NCBI RefSeq assembly: GCF_018449525.1
Contig: NZ_JAAVUS010000004.1
Span: 124,001 to 188,000, forward strand
Direction: 5' to 3'
DNA length: 64,000 bases
Source: Bradyrhizobium sp. dw_78
GTDB taxonomy: Bacteria; Pseudomonadota; Alphaproteobacteria; Rhizobiales; Xanthobacteraceae
Positions 18,957 through 29,210 of this stretch are shown here, piece after piece. The position numbers and the translations under genes are program-made. How positions within the stretch are numbered: position 1 is the stretch's first letter; every line of letters starts with the position of its first letter. Under the pieces are notes generated by a model. The model worked only from the letters and a program-made list of their open reading frames with translations, was not told the origin of the DNA and did no database searches.

Positions 18957-20333
18957 ATGGCACGCATCGAGACCATGGCAGATCGAATTCTCCGGCCGAA
19001 CCGGCGCAGGCTGATGGCCGGACTGGGCGTCACGGCCCTGGGTGCAGTCCTGCGTCCAACCCTGGATCCGGCTTTTCCCCGGCTCCTGCTCCCTGCTGCT
19101 TGGGCCCAGCCGCAGCCCGGGCTCGCCCTGCACGCGAGAATCGACGTCGACGCGTCGAATCCAGCCAAGCCGGACGCCCTGTCCTGGCTTCTCAATGGAG
19201 TCGCGCAAGCCGACGCCGGCAAGTCCAGGCGGGGCGATACGATCGAATTCACGCTCTGCAACGACCTGACCGTGCCGATGGCGCTGACCTGGCATGGGCT
19301 GGATGGGGTTTTGGCCGCAGAGCCCCTAACCATGCGGACGCCATTGGCTGCGGGCGCGACGGAAAGAGTCCAGATCCCGCTTCGCCAGGCCGGCACATTG
19401 TTGAGCGATCTCCGGCTCATTGGGGATGGCCAGGCACGGCCGTCCAGGGCACTGCCCTTCATTGTGGAGGAGAACGAGGCCGTTCCGGTCGATCGCGACC
19501 AGATATGCCTGTTCGAGGATTGGCGGCTGCGCCCCGATGGCACAGAAATGGCGCCCGGCGGCGATCCGCAGGAGGCAACGCCGCTTTACACCATCAATGG
19601 CCAGCCCTTGCTGGACATCCCGGCGCGCCGCAATGAACGTTTGCGGTTTCGCCTCATAAATGGGTTTCAACGCACTGTTATTGCCGTAAAAATTGAAAAT
19701 CTCGATGTCCGTGTGATGGCCATGGACAGCCAGCCGGCGGAGCCGTTCCTCGCCCGCAATGGCGCGGTGGTGCTGGCTCCCGGCGCACGGGTCGACGCCT
19801 TTATCGACGCGACCACACCACCCGGCTCTGTCTCACCGATCCTTCTCCATGACGGCAAACAGGCTCATCCGATCGGCCGATTGCTGATCACCGACGAGCC
19901 GCCGGCCCGTGCCGCCCCACTGCCGCCGGCACCACCATTGCCGACGAACGGCCTCCCCGAGCAACTCGATCTCCGGAACGCGCTTCGCGTCGACCTGCCG
20001 CTGGGCGAACCACGGACCAATTGGCTGACACCATCGGATTTTACGGCTTCTTCAGCGCCGGCATTCCGCGCCAAGGCTGGCCGCACCGTGGTCCTGGCGC
20101 TCATCAACCACGCCGACATCGCCACCGTGTTTCACCTGCATGGGCATCATTTCCGGCTGCTGGACCGGCTCGACGATGGCTGGAAACCGTTCTGGCTGGA
20201 CACGCTGGCGGTCGAACCCCATGCAACCCAGCGCATCGCATTCGCCGCCGAACATGTCGGACACTGGCTGGCCGAGGCCACAGCGACCGACTGGGCGGCG
20301 CCGCGGCTGGTGCGATGGTACGGCGTCGAGTAA
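18957..20333 (+). CDS. Multicopper-oxidase-fold protein lacking most copper ligands (SufI/FtsP-like)
   Basis: A 458-aa exported protein with a twin-arginine signal (PNRRRLMAGLGVTALGAV). A second start at 18975 (MADRILRP) is equally possible. Three cupredoxin-like domains can be followed, and HLHGHHF (393-399) is the third copper motif of multicopper oxidases. The others are eroded: the first motif is LTWHGL (one His instead of HWHG); the second, normally WYH-H, reads LLSDLRLIGD; and the C-terminal HCH-H motif is replaced by EHVGHWLAEATATD with no cysteine. It therefore probably lacks a working type 1 and trinuclear copper centre. E. coli SufI/FtsP is a known copper-free relative with a role in cell division; whether this one does the same is inference. 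Confidence 0.8.
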   Translation: MARIETMADRILRPNRRRLMAGLGVTALGAVLRPTLDPAFPRLLLPAAWAQPQPGLALHARIDVDASNPAKPDALSWLLNGVAQADAGKSRRGDTIEFTLCNDLTVPMALTWHGLDGVLAAEPLTMRTPLAAGATERVQIPLRQAGTLLSDLRLIGDGQARPSRALPFIVEENEAVPVDRDQICLFEDWRLRPDGTEMAPGGDPQEATPLYTINGQPLLDIPARRNERLRFRLINGFQRTVIAVKIENLDVRVMAMDSQPAEPFLARNGAVVLAPGARVDAFIDATTPPGSVSPILLHDGKQAHPIGRLLITDEPPARAAPLPPAPPLPTNGLPEQLDLRNALRVDLPLGEPRTNWLTPSDFTASSAPAFRAKAGRTVVLALINHADIATVFHLHGHHFRLLDRLDDGWKPFWLDTLAVEPHATQRIAFAAEHVGHWLAEATATDWAAPRLVRWYGVE

Positions 20334-20401
20334 GGAAACAAACCTAAGCAAAACTGTCTGCGGCGTGTCGTGGCGAAAAACCATCTGGCGCCGCTCGCGC
20401 G

Positions 20402-21901
20402 TCAGTATTCGATGCCGAATTCATCATAGAGACGCCGGAACACCGCAGGCAGCGTTTCAGACAGGTCTTCAGCGATCAGGCCGGGCCCGGCCTCCTGCGC
20501 GGCCTCGCCATGCATCCAGACCCCGATCGAGGTCGCCTCGAAGGCCGGCGCACCCTGCGCCAGCAGGCCGGCGATCATGCCGGACAACACATCACCGGCA
20601 CCGGCGGTCGCAAGCCAGGGCGGCGCGTTGGCGGCAATGGTCGCGCGTCCGTCCGGCGACGCCACCACGGTATCCGGTCCTTTGAGCAGGACGATAGCGC
20701 CGGAGCGCTCGGCCGCCGCCCGCACCCGTTCAAGTTTCGAGCGGAATGGATGCTTGTTGCTGATATCGCTGAACAGGCGCGGGAATTCACCCTCATGCGG
20801 CGTCAGGACGACATGCGGATCGGGCGCTCCCTTGATCGCCTCGAACAACCGGTCCGGCGCATCGGCGAAACTCGTCAACGCATCCGCGTCAAGTACGAGA
20901 CGCCGTTTCGCGGACAGCGCGGTCAGAACCAGATCCCGCGTATGCTCGCCGACGCCGGCGCCCGGCCCGATCACGCAGGTATTGAGGCGCTTGTCGTTCA
21001 GCAATTCGCCAAATTCGATCGCCGTGTCGACGGCGCGAACCATGACGGCGGTGAGCGCCGCCGCGTTGACGGCCAGCGCCCCCCGCGGCGAAGCCAGCGT
21101 GACCAGCCCAGCACCAGCCCGGAGCGCGCCGCGTGCCGACATCCGCGCCGCGCCGGTTGCGGCGATATCGCCGGAGACGATGAGCGCATGGCCGCGCGCA
21201 TATTTATGGCCGTCGACTTGCGGAACCGGAAACGCATCGCGCCAGGACTGCGGCACGTTTTCGAAAGTCTGTGGCGCGATTTCACCCAGCACCTGCGCGT
21301 CGATGCCGATATCGGCGACGCGGATCCGGCCGCAATAAATCCGGCCCGGCAACAGCAGATGCGCGGGCTTGCGGCGAAAGAAGGTCACGGTCTCGGTGGC
21401 GCGAACGGCAATGCCCATCACCGCGCCAGTGGTGCCGCTGATGCCGCTCGGCAAATCGATCGACAGAACCGGGGCGCCGTTGGCGTTGATCGCTTCGATC
21501 ATGTCGTAGGGCTCGTCCTTCACCGGCCGGTTGAGGCCCGCGCCGAACAGCGCATCGATGATCAAGGCCGGTTTGCCGATCGCCTGCGGATTGAACGGCA
21601 GCACCGGATGTTTCCAGCCGCGCGCCGCGGACGCCGCATCGCCCTGCAGGCTGTCGCGCCCACACAACAGGATGACCGAGACGTCGCGGCCACGCGCCGC
21701 AAGCTCCGCCGCCGCAACAAAACCGTCGCCGCCATTATTGCCATGACCGGCGACCACCAGGATCGGCCCCTCTTCCACCAGTTCGATCGCTGCCTGCGCG
21801 ACCGCCTGGCCGGCGCTCAGCATCAACGCGAAGCCCGGTGTACCTGCGGCAATGGTGAGCCGGTCGGCCCGCTCCATTTCAGCCGTGGTCAGAACTTCCA
21901 T
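20402..21901 (-). CDS. nnr: Bifunctional NAD(P)H-hydrate epimerase / ADP- or ATP-dependent dehydratase
   Basis: A repair enzyme that converts damaged NAD(P)H hydrates back to NAD(P)H. It is 499 aa, the length of the fused form. The N-terminal YjeF epimerase domain has the binding loop AGHGNNGGDGF (about 51-61). The C-terminal ribokinase-fold dehydratase has TPHEGEFPRLF, LLKGPDTVVASPDG and the nucleotide/catalytic motif TAGAGDVLSGMIAGLLAQG. In several alphaproteobacteria it lies just upstream of glnB, as here, divergently transcribed. Nothing unusual was seen. Confidence 0.95.
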   Translation of the reverse strand: MEVLTTAEMERADRLTIAAGTPGFALMLSAGQAVAQAAIELVEEGPILVVAGHGNNGGDGFVAAAELAARGRDVSVILLCGRDSLQGDAASAARGWKHPVLPFNPQAIGKPALIIDALFGAGLNRPVKDEPYDMIEAINANGAPVLSIDLPSGISGTTGAVMGIAVRATETVTFFRRKPAHLLLPGRIYCGRIRVADIGIDAQVLGEIAPQTFENVPQSWRDAFPVPQVDGHKYARGHALIVSGDIAATGAARMSARGALRAGAGLVTLASPRGALAVNAAALTAVMVRAVDTAIEFGELLNDKRLNTCVIGPGAGVGEHTRDLVLTALSAKRRLVLDADALTSFADAPDRLFEAIKGAPDPHVVLTPHEGEFPRLFSDISNKHPFRSKLERVRAAAERSGAIVLLKGPDTVVASPDGRATIAANAPPWLATAGAGDVLSGMIAGLLAQGAPAFEATSIGVWMHGEAAQEAGPGLIAEDLSETLPAVFRRLYDEFGIEY

Positions 21902-22627
<726 letters not shown>

Positions 22628-22668
22628 GCCGGGTGCTATCCCGCCTTCCGCGACTAAAAAATAACAAA

Positions 22669-22688
22669 AAGGCTGCTTCGGCGGCCTT
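22669..22688 (+). terminator. UUCG-loop hairpin between glnB and glnA
   Basis: AAGGCTGC-TTCG-GCGGCCTT (22669-22688) followed by ATTTCGTTT. It looks like a moderate terminator and would reduce read-through from the glnB promoter into glnA, or else cap the glnB mRNA. Confidence 0.6.
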
Positions 22689-22754
22689 ATTTCGTTTGCG
22701 ATATCTCATTATCGCATGGAAACCGTCCCGCAGCATGCAGCATAAGGGGTATTC

Positions 22755-24164
22755 ATGAAAACCGCCAAAGACGTCCTGAAATCGATCAAGGACAACGACG
22801 TGAAATACGTCGATCTGCGCTTCACCGATCCGCGCGGCAAGTGGCAGCACGTGACCTTCGATGTCGGCATGATCGAAGAAGACACTTTCTCCGAAGGCGT
22901 CATGTTCGACGGCTCGTCGATCGCCGGCTGGAAGGCGATCAACGAATCCGACATGTGCCTAATGCCCGATCCGGTGACGGCGACGATTGATCCGTTCTTC
23001 GCGGAAACGACCATGGTCATCACCTGTGACGTGCTGGAACCGACCACCGGCGAACCCTACAACCGCGATCCGCGCGGCATGGCCAAGAAGGCCGAGGCCA
23101 TGGTCAAGTCGATGGGCGTCGGCGACACCATTTTCTTCGGACCGGAAGCCGAGTTCTTCGTATTCGACGACGTGCGTTTCTCCGCCGAACCCTACAGCAC
23201 CGGCTTCAGGCTCGACTCTTCCGAATTCCCGACCAATTCGGCCACCGAATATGAAGGCGGCAATCTCGGCCACCGCATCCGCACCAAGGGTGGCTACTTC
23301 CCGGTCCCGCCGCAGGATTCGGTGCAGGACATGCGCTCCGAAATGCTCGGCGCGATGGCCAAGATGGGCGTCAAGGTCGAGAAGCATCACCACGAGGTCG
23401 CCTCCGCCCAGCATGAACTCGGAATGAAGTTCGATACACTGACGCTGATGGCCGACCAGATGCAGGTCTACAAATACTGCATCCACCAGGTCGCCCATAT
23501 CTACGGCAAAACTGCCACCTTCATGCCGAAGCCGATCTTCGGCGACAACGGCTCGGGCATGCACTGCCATCAATCGATCTGGAAGGACGGCAAGCCGGTC
23601 TTCGCCGGCAACAAATATGCCGACCTGTCGGAGACCTGCCTCTCCTACATCGCCGGTATCATCAAGCACGCCAAGGCCATCAACGCCTTCACCAATCCCT
23701 CGACCAACTCCTACAAGCGTCTGGTTCCGGGTTATGAAGCGCCGGTGCTGCTCGCCTACTCCGCGCGTAACCGCTCGGCCTCCTGCCGCATCCCCTATAC
23801 CTCCAATCCGAAGGCCAAGCGCGTCGAGGTGCGCTTCCCCGATCCTATGGCCAACCCCTATCTCGGCTTCGCCGCGATGCTGATGGCCGGCCTCGACGGC
23901 ATCAAGAACAAGCTCGATCCGGGCCCTGCGATGGACAAAGATCTCTACGATCTGCCGAAGGAAGAACTGAAGGCGATCCCGACGGTGTGCGGCTCGCTAC
24001 GCGAGGCGCTGGAAAATCTCGACAAGGATCGCGCGTTCCTCAAGAACGGCGGCGTGTTCGATGACGATTTCATCGACAGCTATATCGAATTGAAGATGGC
24101 CGAGGTCGAACGCTTTGAAATGACCCCGCATCCGGTCGAATTCGACATGTACTATTCGCAGTGA
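22755..24164 (+). CDS. glnA: Glutamine synthetase type I
   Basis: Dodecameric enzyme that makes glutamine from glutamate, ammonia and ATP, the entry point for nitrogen assimilation. 469 aa, the standard GSI length. Landmarks are [10 protein letters not shown] (Asp-loop region), the metal-binding [17 protein letters not shown] (active site), NRSASCRIP (arginine of the glutamate site) and the adenylylation tyrosine 398 in [10 protein letters not shown], so it can be switched by GlnE. AAGGGG precedes the ATG. It is in tandem with glnB and ended by a strong terminator. Confidence 0.98.
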   Translation: MKTAKDVLKSIKDNDVKYVDLRFTDPRGKWQHVTFDVGMIEEDTFSEGVMFDGSSIAGWKAINESDMCLMPDPVTATIDPFFAETTMVITCDVLEPTTGEPYNRDPRGMAKKAEAMVKSMGVGDTIFFGPEAEFFVFDDVRFSAEPYSTGFRLDSSEFPTNSATEYEGGNLGHRIRTKGGYFPVPPQDSVQDMRSEMLGAMAKMGVKVEKHHHEVASAQHELGMKFDTLTLMADQMQVYKYCIHQVAHIYGKTATFMPKPIFGDNGSGMHCHQSIWKDGKPVFAGNKYADLSETCLSYIAGIIKHAKAINAFTNPSTNSYKRLVPGYEAPVLLAYSARNRSASCRIPYTSNPKAKRVEVRFPDPMANPYLGFAAMLMAGLDGIKNKLDPGPAMDKDLYDLPKEELKAIPTVCGSLREALENLDKDRAFLKNGGVFDDDFIDSYIELKMAEVERFEMTPHPVEFDMYYSQ

Positions 24165-24217
24165 GCCCTACTCGCGGGAACGTCCCGCGACGGTAACGGC
24201 CTCGGTCTTGAAAATGC

Positions 24218-24250
24218 AAAAGGCGCCCCGAACCGGGCGCCTTTTGTTTT
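24218..24250 (+). terminator. Intrinsic terminator of glnA
   Basis: An 11-bp stem AAAAGGCGCCC (24218-24228) with GGGCGCCTTTT (24235-24245), then GTTTTG. It lies 53 bp past the glnA stop. Confidence 0.88.
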
Positions 24251-24266
24251 GCCGGAGATTCTATAT

Positions 24267-24369
24267 AGCGTTTTCGAGCGAAGTGGATTCCGGTTCGCGT
24301 GAAGAAAACGCGTCCAAACAAAATGTTAGAGTCCGGTTCCGATTCAATCAAAACCGATAAGGCTCTAAC
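24267..24369 (+). repeat. Bipartite palindromic repeat, family 1, copy C
   Basis: Begins AGCGTTTTCGAGCGAAGTGG, continues TTCCGGTTCGCGTGAAGAAA and ends CCGGTTCCGATTCAATCAAA ... GGCTCTAAC. The terminal CTA (24365-24367) is the TAG stop codon of the minus-strand gene that follows, so the element provides that stop. Confidence 0.85.
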
Positions 24370-25132
24370 TGCGCTTGTTTGCCACCAGCGCCCCGCCGAA
24401 CGCCTGAAACAGCGCGCGGTTGATCGGGTTAAGCTGCGGATCGTATTCCGCATGCCACTGCACCCCGAGTGCAAAGCCGGCGGCGTCGGCGATCCGGATC
24501 GCCTCGATGGTGCCGTCTTCCGCAACGCCTTCGACCACGACGCGCTCGCCCGGCTCCAGAACGCCCTGCCCGTGCAGCGAATTGACGCGGATGGTGTCGC
24601 GCCCCAGGATCGTTGCAAAGGCGCCGCCGGGCGTAAGGCTGACTTCATGCCGGTCAGCGAACACGACCGTGGGATCCGGGTGGATCTCGCCATTCTCCAG
24701 CCGCGGCATCCGATGGTTCATGCGACCCGGCAATTCCCGGATTTCGGGATGCAGCGAGCCGCCAAAGGCGACATTCATCTCCTGCAGGCCACGGCAAATG
24801 CCAAATAGAGGTATGCCGCGGGCGACACACACCTGCGATAACGTCAGCGCGACCTCGTCGCGATAGATATCATAAGGCTCATGCTTGGCGCACGGCTCGG
24901 TCTTGAATCGTGTCGGATGAACATTGGCGCGGGCGCCGGTGAGCAGGATGCCGTCGACGACATCCAGCAGCGCACCAATGTCGGTAATGTCAGGCGAGCC
25001 TGCGAACATCAACGGCAGCGCGCCAGCGACCTCCGCCACCGCACGGAGATTCCGTTCACCGACCATCTGCGTCGCGAAACGATCTTCGATGCGGTGGGCG
25101 TTACCGATCACGCCGACGACGGGCCGTCTCAT
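24365..25132 (-). CDS. Class I glutamine-amidotransferase-like hydrolase (peptidase C26, PuuD-like)
   Basis: A 255-aa enzyme of the gamma-glutamyl-gamma-aminobutyrate hydrolase family, which cleaves gamma-glutamyl amides. The nucleophile is C113 in GICRGLQEMN, and the catalytic His lies in GVQWHAEY. The LLTGARANVHP and VNSLHGQGV segments are typical of the family. GGCGGAG precedes the ATG. It is located beside glnA but convergent, so a link to glutamine or polyamine metabolism is plausible but not proven. The C-terminal codons and stop lie within repeat copy C. Confidence 0.88.
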   Translation of the reverse strand: MRRPVVGVIGNAHRIEDRFATQMVGERNLRAVAEVAGALPLMFAGSPDITDIGALLDVVDGILLTGARANVHPTRFKTEPCAKHEPYDIYRDEVALTLSQVCVARGIPLFGICRGLQEMNVAFGGSLHPEIRELPGRMNHRMPRLENGEIHPDPTVVFADRHEVSLTPGGAFATILGRDTIRVNSLHGQGVLEPGERVVVEGVAEDGTIEAIRIADAAGFALGVQWHAEYDPQLNPINRALFQAFGGALVANKRS

Positions 25133-25468
25133 CGCTCCGCCTTCAAACTCTCGGGAAAGGATATTCTACGTTTGACCATGATTCTGGATCAATCATGCCC
25201 TCCGGGCGACGCGGGATCAATATTTTATACCCGCTTTTGTCTCGCCACAGGTCTGCAAGAACGATGGCCCGGCCTCAAAGGCCGCGGTCATCAGCGCACG
25301 CGGGGGCTCATCCGGCACAACCCCGAACGGCTTGATCGCCCCTCTCCTTGTCTACCCCCGTCCTCCTCGTCTCGTCCCCTTGCTCCGATGCACTTGATCC
25401 CACGCGCATTTGACGAAAGAGTGCGGGGCGCAATTGATCCGGACCTCATGGTCCGAAAAGGAGCTAGC
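25133..25468. other. Intergenic region between the divergent hydrolase and permease genes
   Basis: 336 bp. The permease frame is open across it from 24881, but the codons before GTG 25469 lack hydrophobic pattern or homology, so it is treated as non-coding promoter DNA. Nothing else was recognised. Confidence 0.5.
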
Positions 25469-26608
25469 GTGGCAATTTCGGCCGACGATCGCCTTCGGGC
25501 TCGCAGCGACCTTGCATGGGCGATATCGGTCGGCGGCATCGGCGTGGTCGGATTCGCGACCCTGTTGCTGTTCGCCTGGTATTTTGCCGCGACGCTGTTT
25601 CTGATCTTCGCCGGCATGCTGCTCGGCGTCGCGCTCAACGCCATGACCAACCTGCTTGGCCACATGGTCAGATTGCCGCATGCGCTGCGGCTGACGATCG
25701 TTTGCCTCGTGCTCGCGGGGCTGTTGTCGGGTGTGGTCTTTCTCGGCGGCGCCAGCATCGCGCAGCAGGCCAAGGTGCTGAGCGACACGATCAAATCGCA
25801 ACTCGTCGATGTCAGAGCCTTCCTCGAGCGAAACGGCATCGACACCAGCTATTTCGACCTTGCCGGCACGACGGCGGCGTCATCCGCGTCATCGCCAACC
25901 GGAACGCCGGGCGCCGTGGCGACCCACAACCTGTCGAGCCCAGGCGCGAGCGCGATCGCCTCCAGCGGCGGCGCGATCGTCAGCCAGACCTTCAAGCTGC
26001 TGCTCGGCACCGTAAGCGTGGTCGGCAATTTCTTTATCGTCCTGTTTCTCGGCCTGACCTTCGCCGCACAGCCCGGTATCTACCGCAACGGGCTATTGTT
26101 CCTGACACCGGCGCGACATCGCGCCCGCGCCACCGTCATCGTCGACCGTATCGGCGACACGCTGGAGCGTTGGCTGATCGCGCAGATCATCACCATGGCC
26201 GCGGTTTTCCTCGTAACCTGGATCGGGCTGGCGCTGATCGGCATCCAGAGTTCGTTTATTCTGGGCATCCAGGCCGGACTGCTCGCCTTCATCCCGACGG
26301 TTGGCGCGCTACTCGCGGGACTGATCGTGGTGCTCGCCAGCCTCGCCTCCGGCTGGGTCGCAGCGCTCAGCGCCTGCATCCTGTTTATTGGCGTACACGC
26401 GCTGGAAAGCTACGTGCTGACGCCGATCATCCAGCGCCAGGCGCTGGATATTCCGCCGGCCACGCTGTTCGCGTTCCAGATCCTGCTTGGCGTGGTGTTC
26501 GGCATCTGGGGCATTTCGCTGGCGCTGCCCCTCATGGCGATCGTCAAGGTCATGATCGACTATTTCAAGGCCGGGGAGCCCCAGCGCGAGGAAGCCGCGG
26601 CGGCCTGA
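25469..26608 (+). CDS. AI-2E family transporter (PerM/YdiK-like membrane protein)
   Basis: A 379-aa polytopic inner-membrane protein with about 7-8 helices. The GTG at 25469 is chosen because AAAAGGAG lies 5 bases upstream; starts at 25388 and 25448 are possible. The family's periplasmic loop between helices 3 and 4 is long and Ser/Thr/Ala-rich, followed by the conserved blocks FFIVLFLGLTFA, IGDTLERWLIAQIITM and FIPTVGALLAGLIVVL and the C-terminal ALPLMAIVKVMIDYF. Members have been linked to export of small signals or sodium/proton exchange, but the substrate here is unknown. Confidence 0.87.
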   Translation: MAISADDRLRARSDLAWAISVGGIGVVGFATLLLFAWYFAATLFLIFAGMLLGVALNAMTNLLGHMVRLPHALRLTIVCLVLAGLLSGVVFLGGASIAQQAKVLSDTIKSQLVDVRAFLERNGIDTSYFDLAGTTAASSASSPTGTPGAVATHNLSSPGASAIASSGGAIVSQTFKLLLGTVSVVGNFFIVLFLGLTFAAQPGIYRNGLLFLTPARHRARATVIVDRIGDTLERWLIAQIITMAAVFLVTWIGLALIGIQSSFILGIQAGLLAFIPTVGALLAGLIVVLASLASGWVAALSACILFIGVHALESYVLTPIIQRQALDIPPATLFAFQILLGVVFGIWGISLALPLMAIVKVMIDYFKAGEPQREEAAAA

Positions 26609-26905
26609 TCAGGTGGTCACTACCGTCTCGGTGTGCTCGACCTCAGGAGGGTTGGCGAAATATGGGCCCACCAGCCCTCGCCATGCGGTGAAATCCTCGG
26701 ATCCCCTGAAATCGACCGTATGATTTTCCAGCGTTTCCCACTTCACCATCAGCCGGTAGCGCGACGGCTTCTCGATCGACTTGTGCAGTTCGAACCCCTT
26801 GCCGCCCTTGGCGCGCAGGAACAGCGGGCGCGCCTTGGCGACTGCGGCTTCAAAGTCCTTTTCGGTGCCGGGCTTGACGTCGATTTGCGCAATTTCGGTG
26901 ATCAT
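26609..26905 (-). CDS. Antibiotic-biosynthesis-monooxygenase (ABM) domain protein
   Basis: A 98-aa dimeric ferredoxin-like-fold protein from ATG 26905 (MITEIAQIDVKPGTE); the open frame continues further upstream without homology. It has features of the YgiN-like ABM family: DFEAAVAKARPLFLRAKG, LHKSIEKPSRYRLMVKWETLENH and DFRGSEDFTAWR. Roles range from quinol oxidation to heme degradation; none can be chosen here. It ends right against the convergent permease gene. Confidence 0.85.
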   Translation of the reverse strand: MITEIAQIDVKPGTEKDFEAAVAKARPLFLRAKGGKGFELHKSIEKPSRYRLMVKWETLENHTVDFRGSEDFTAWRGLVGPYFANPPEVEHTETVVTT

Positions 26906-26984
26906 GGATTTGCGGCCTCTCGGTGGGGAAACAACTCTCCTACCCCAGCCGGCCGCAAAGAAAAAGGCACCGGGCCCAGGCCGA

Positions 26985-27230
26985 TCAGCGCAGAAACAGT
27001 ACCGAACCGGCCACGACCAGCAAGCAGACGACAAACAGCGCGATCGGCCAATGCTTGCGTGTCTGGCCGTAACGGCCCTGCGCACGGCGTTCCGAGATCA
27101 GCGCGCTCTCATATTCGTCGGAAGTTGAAAACAGGCAGGCAAACCCGCCGCGGGCCGAAGCCGCAGCGGCTTCAAGCGACATCAGGGCGGTGCGGGTGTT
27201 CTGGCTGCGGATCGTGTCCATGGTCATCAT
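26985..27230 (-). CDS. Small tail-anchored membrane protein, unknown function
   Basis: An 81-aa protein with a soluble N-terminal part (DTIRSQNTRTALMSLEAAAA, then ARGGFACLFSTSDEYESALI) and a single C-terminal membrane helix (about residues 62-80, PIALFVVCLLVVAGSVLFL) ending in Arg. ATG codons lie at residues 1, 2 and 4, so the exact start is uncertain. No domain was recognised. Confidence 0.6.
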   Translation of the reverse strand: MMTMDTIRSQNTRTALMSLEAAAASARGGFACLFSTSDEYESALISERRAQGRYGQTRKHWPIALFVVCLLVVAGSVLFLR

Positions 27231-27275
27231 GGATAGGACCGGATGGTAAACAACAGGTTACCGCCGTCGCTTGCT

Positions 27276-28499
27276 TTATGATGCGAGGCTGACTTCCGGC
27301 CTCTGTTTTTGGCCGGAAAGGCCCGTGGTCTTGCGCCGCCATTGCTCCAGCGACAGTGGCAATTCTTCGGCTACTTCGACCCGATTGCGGCCGCCGCGCT
27401 TGGCCTGATAGAGCGCGGTGTCGGCCGCCGCGAGCAACACTTCAAGCTCGGTGCCTGCCGGGCCGCCCGCAACACCGATGCTGACGGTGGTGTCGACCGG
27501 ACCTTCGCCGGCCGTGATCCCCGAGGCGGCAAAAGCCTCGCGCACGCGCTCGGCGACGAGCACCCCTTCCTCCAGCGAACAGGGCAGCAAGGCCGCGAAT
27601 TCCTCGCCGCCCACGCGCCCGGAGAGGTCGCTGACTCGCAAATTATTGAGCACGACGGTTGCGAACAGTTTGAGGATCTCGTCGCCGGCCGGATGGCCGA
27701 AGCGATCATTGATCGATTTGAAGTGATCGATATCGAGAATCATCACCGTCACCGGGCGGCCAGCCTGCGCCTCACGATCGATCACCGGTGCGGTCGCTTC
27801 CGCGAAACCACGGCGATTGAACATGCCGGTCAGCGGATCGATCGAGGCCGCCGTCTTGTGCGCGGTCACCACGCGGTCCGACACCAGCATAAAAATGACG
27901 AATACGGTGCCGACCGCATAGAGCACAAGCTCGACGGAAAATATCGTAACCCAGATGCTGTTGGCGAACGCCTCGTTGCGTGGCCACAGGACGTCACCGA
28001 GCAGGATCGGCAGCATCAGCGCCACACCGTGCAACGCCGGCACCACGATCGCCGGCCAGCGCCTTTGCAACTGCCTGCGGCGCTCGGTCCACAATTCGGA
28101 AGCCGTCAACGCCGCATAGATCGCCACGATGCCCGAGCCGATCGTCATGCGCATCATGGCAGCATCGGGCGCCACCGTCGTGACCGCAGCGATCCAGGCC
28201 ACCGCACCGAGGAAAAGCCCGGGCAGGTTGGGCTTGCGGCCGTGGAACACCCGCGAGGCATTCCAGACCATGCCGCAGGCCACGAAACCGACCGCGTTCA
28301 GCGCCAGCAACGACATCCCGCCGAGCCTAGTGCCCGCGAGTGTCCAGAGCGCGACCGAAGCGGCGCCGAGCAGATAGGCAGTTCCCCACCATTTCAGCGC
28401 CGGAATGCGCTCCTGCCTGCCGAAGAACAGCAGCATTGCCCCGAGCATCGCCGCAACCATCGTTGCGACGAGATAAAGCGTAGAAGTATCGAGCGACAT
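27276..28499 (-). CDS. Membrane diguanylate cyclase (GGDEF)
   Basis: A 407-aa protein predicted to make c-di-GMP. The N-terminal ~205 residues form six or seven membrane helices without a recognised sensor domain. The GGDEF domain follows: DPLTGMFNRRGF (221-232), the metal-binding DIDHFKSINDRFGH (256-269), the active-site loop GGEEF (297-301) and the inhibitory I-site RVSD (288-291), five residues before it. The catalytic motif is intact, so it is probably active and feedback-inhibited. No EAL domain is present. A PilZ receptor is encoded at 9.5 kb. Confidence 0.93.
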   Translation of the reverse strand: MSLDTSTLYLVATMVAAMLGAMLLFFGRQERIPALKWWGTAYLLGAASVALWTLAGTRLGGMSLLALNAVGFVACGMVWNASRVFHGRKPNLPGLFLGAVAWIAAVTTVAPDAAMMRMTIGSGIVAIYAALTASELWTERRRQLQRRWPAIVVPALHGVALMLPILLGDVLWPRNEAFANSIWVTIFSVELVLYAVGTVFVIFMLVSDRVVTAHKTAASIDPLTGMFNRRGFAEATAPVIDREAQAGRPVTVMILDIDHFKSINDRFGHPAGDEILKLFATVVLNNLRVSDLSGRVGGEEFAALLPCSLEEGVLVAERVREAFAASGITAGEGPVDTTVSIGVAGGPAGTELEVLLAAADTALYQAKRGGRNRVEVAEELPLSLEQWRRKTTGLSGQKQRPEVSLAS

Positions 28500-28660
28500 A
28501 TAGCCACCGGGCGGTTGTGATGCGGACTATCAGGGCTCGCCGTCGAAGATAAAACGCGCGAACGAACGCAAACGCTACGAATCCCGGGTTGGCAATCCGT
28601 TTGCGGCAGTACGCAAGTTTTCAGGAAAAACTGCGTCAACTCGTCGATAACCAATCAACA

Positions 28661-28687
28661 AAAAAGGCGCCCGAAAGGCGCCTTTTT
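28661..28687 (-). terminator. Terminator of the rplM-rpsI operon
   Basis: An 11-bp stem AAAAAGGCGCC (28661-28671) and GGCGCCTTTTT (28677-28687), loop CGAAA. On the minus strand it is followed by TTTTTTG and lies 45 bp beyond the rpsI stop. Confidence 0.88.
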
Positions 28688-28731
28688 CGATGTCCGGTGA
28701 AGCCGCCGTCGCAGCAATTCTAGCGAAGCGG

Positions 28732-29208
28732 TTAGCGTTTCGAGAACTGGAACGACTTGCGCGCCTTGGCGCGGCCGTACTTCTTGCGCTCGACCACGCG
28801 CGAGTCACGGGTCAGGAAGCCGCCCTTCTTCAGAACGCCGCGCAGCTCCGGCTCGAAATTGGTCAGCGCCTTCGACAGCCCGTGACGCACGGCGCCAGCC
28901 TGGCCCGACAGGCCGCCGCCGGTCACGGTGCAGATCACATCATATTGGCCAGCGCGGGCAGCGGCGACCAGCGGCTGCTGGATCATCATCCGCAGCACCG
29001 GGCGGGCAAAATAGACATCGACCTCGCGGGAATTGACCGTGACCTTGCCGGCGCCTGGCTTGATCCAGACACGGGCGACCGCATCCTTGCGCTTGCCGGT
29101 GGCATAGGCGCGGCCGTACTTGTCGACCTTCTTGATATATTTCGGAGCCTCTGGCGCCGCCGGCTTGAGCTGCGACAACTGGTCGAGCGACTGCATGGTG
29201 TCGGACAT
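28732..29208 (-). CDS. rpsI: 30S ribosomal protein S9
   Basis: A small-subunit protein whose C-terminal tail reaches the P site. 158 aa; the first ~30 residues ([20 protein letters not shown]) are an alphaproteobacterial extension. The core shows [36 protein letters not shown] and the basic end [20 protein letters not shown], terminating SKR. It follows rplM after 2 bp in the usual rplM-rpsI operon. Confidence 0.97.
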   Translation of the reverse strand: MSDTMQSLDQLSQLKPAAPEAPKYIKKVDKYGRAYATGKRKDAVARVWIKPGAGKVTVNSREVDVYFARPVLRMMIQQPLVAAARAGQYDVICTVTGGGLSGQAGAVRHGLSKALTNFEPELRGVLKKGGFLTRDSRVVERKKYGRAKARKSFQFSKR

Positions 29209-29210
29209 CG

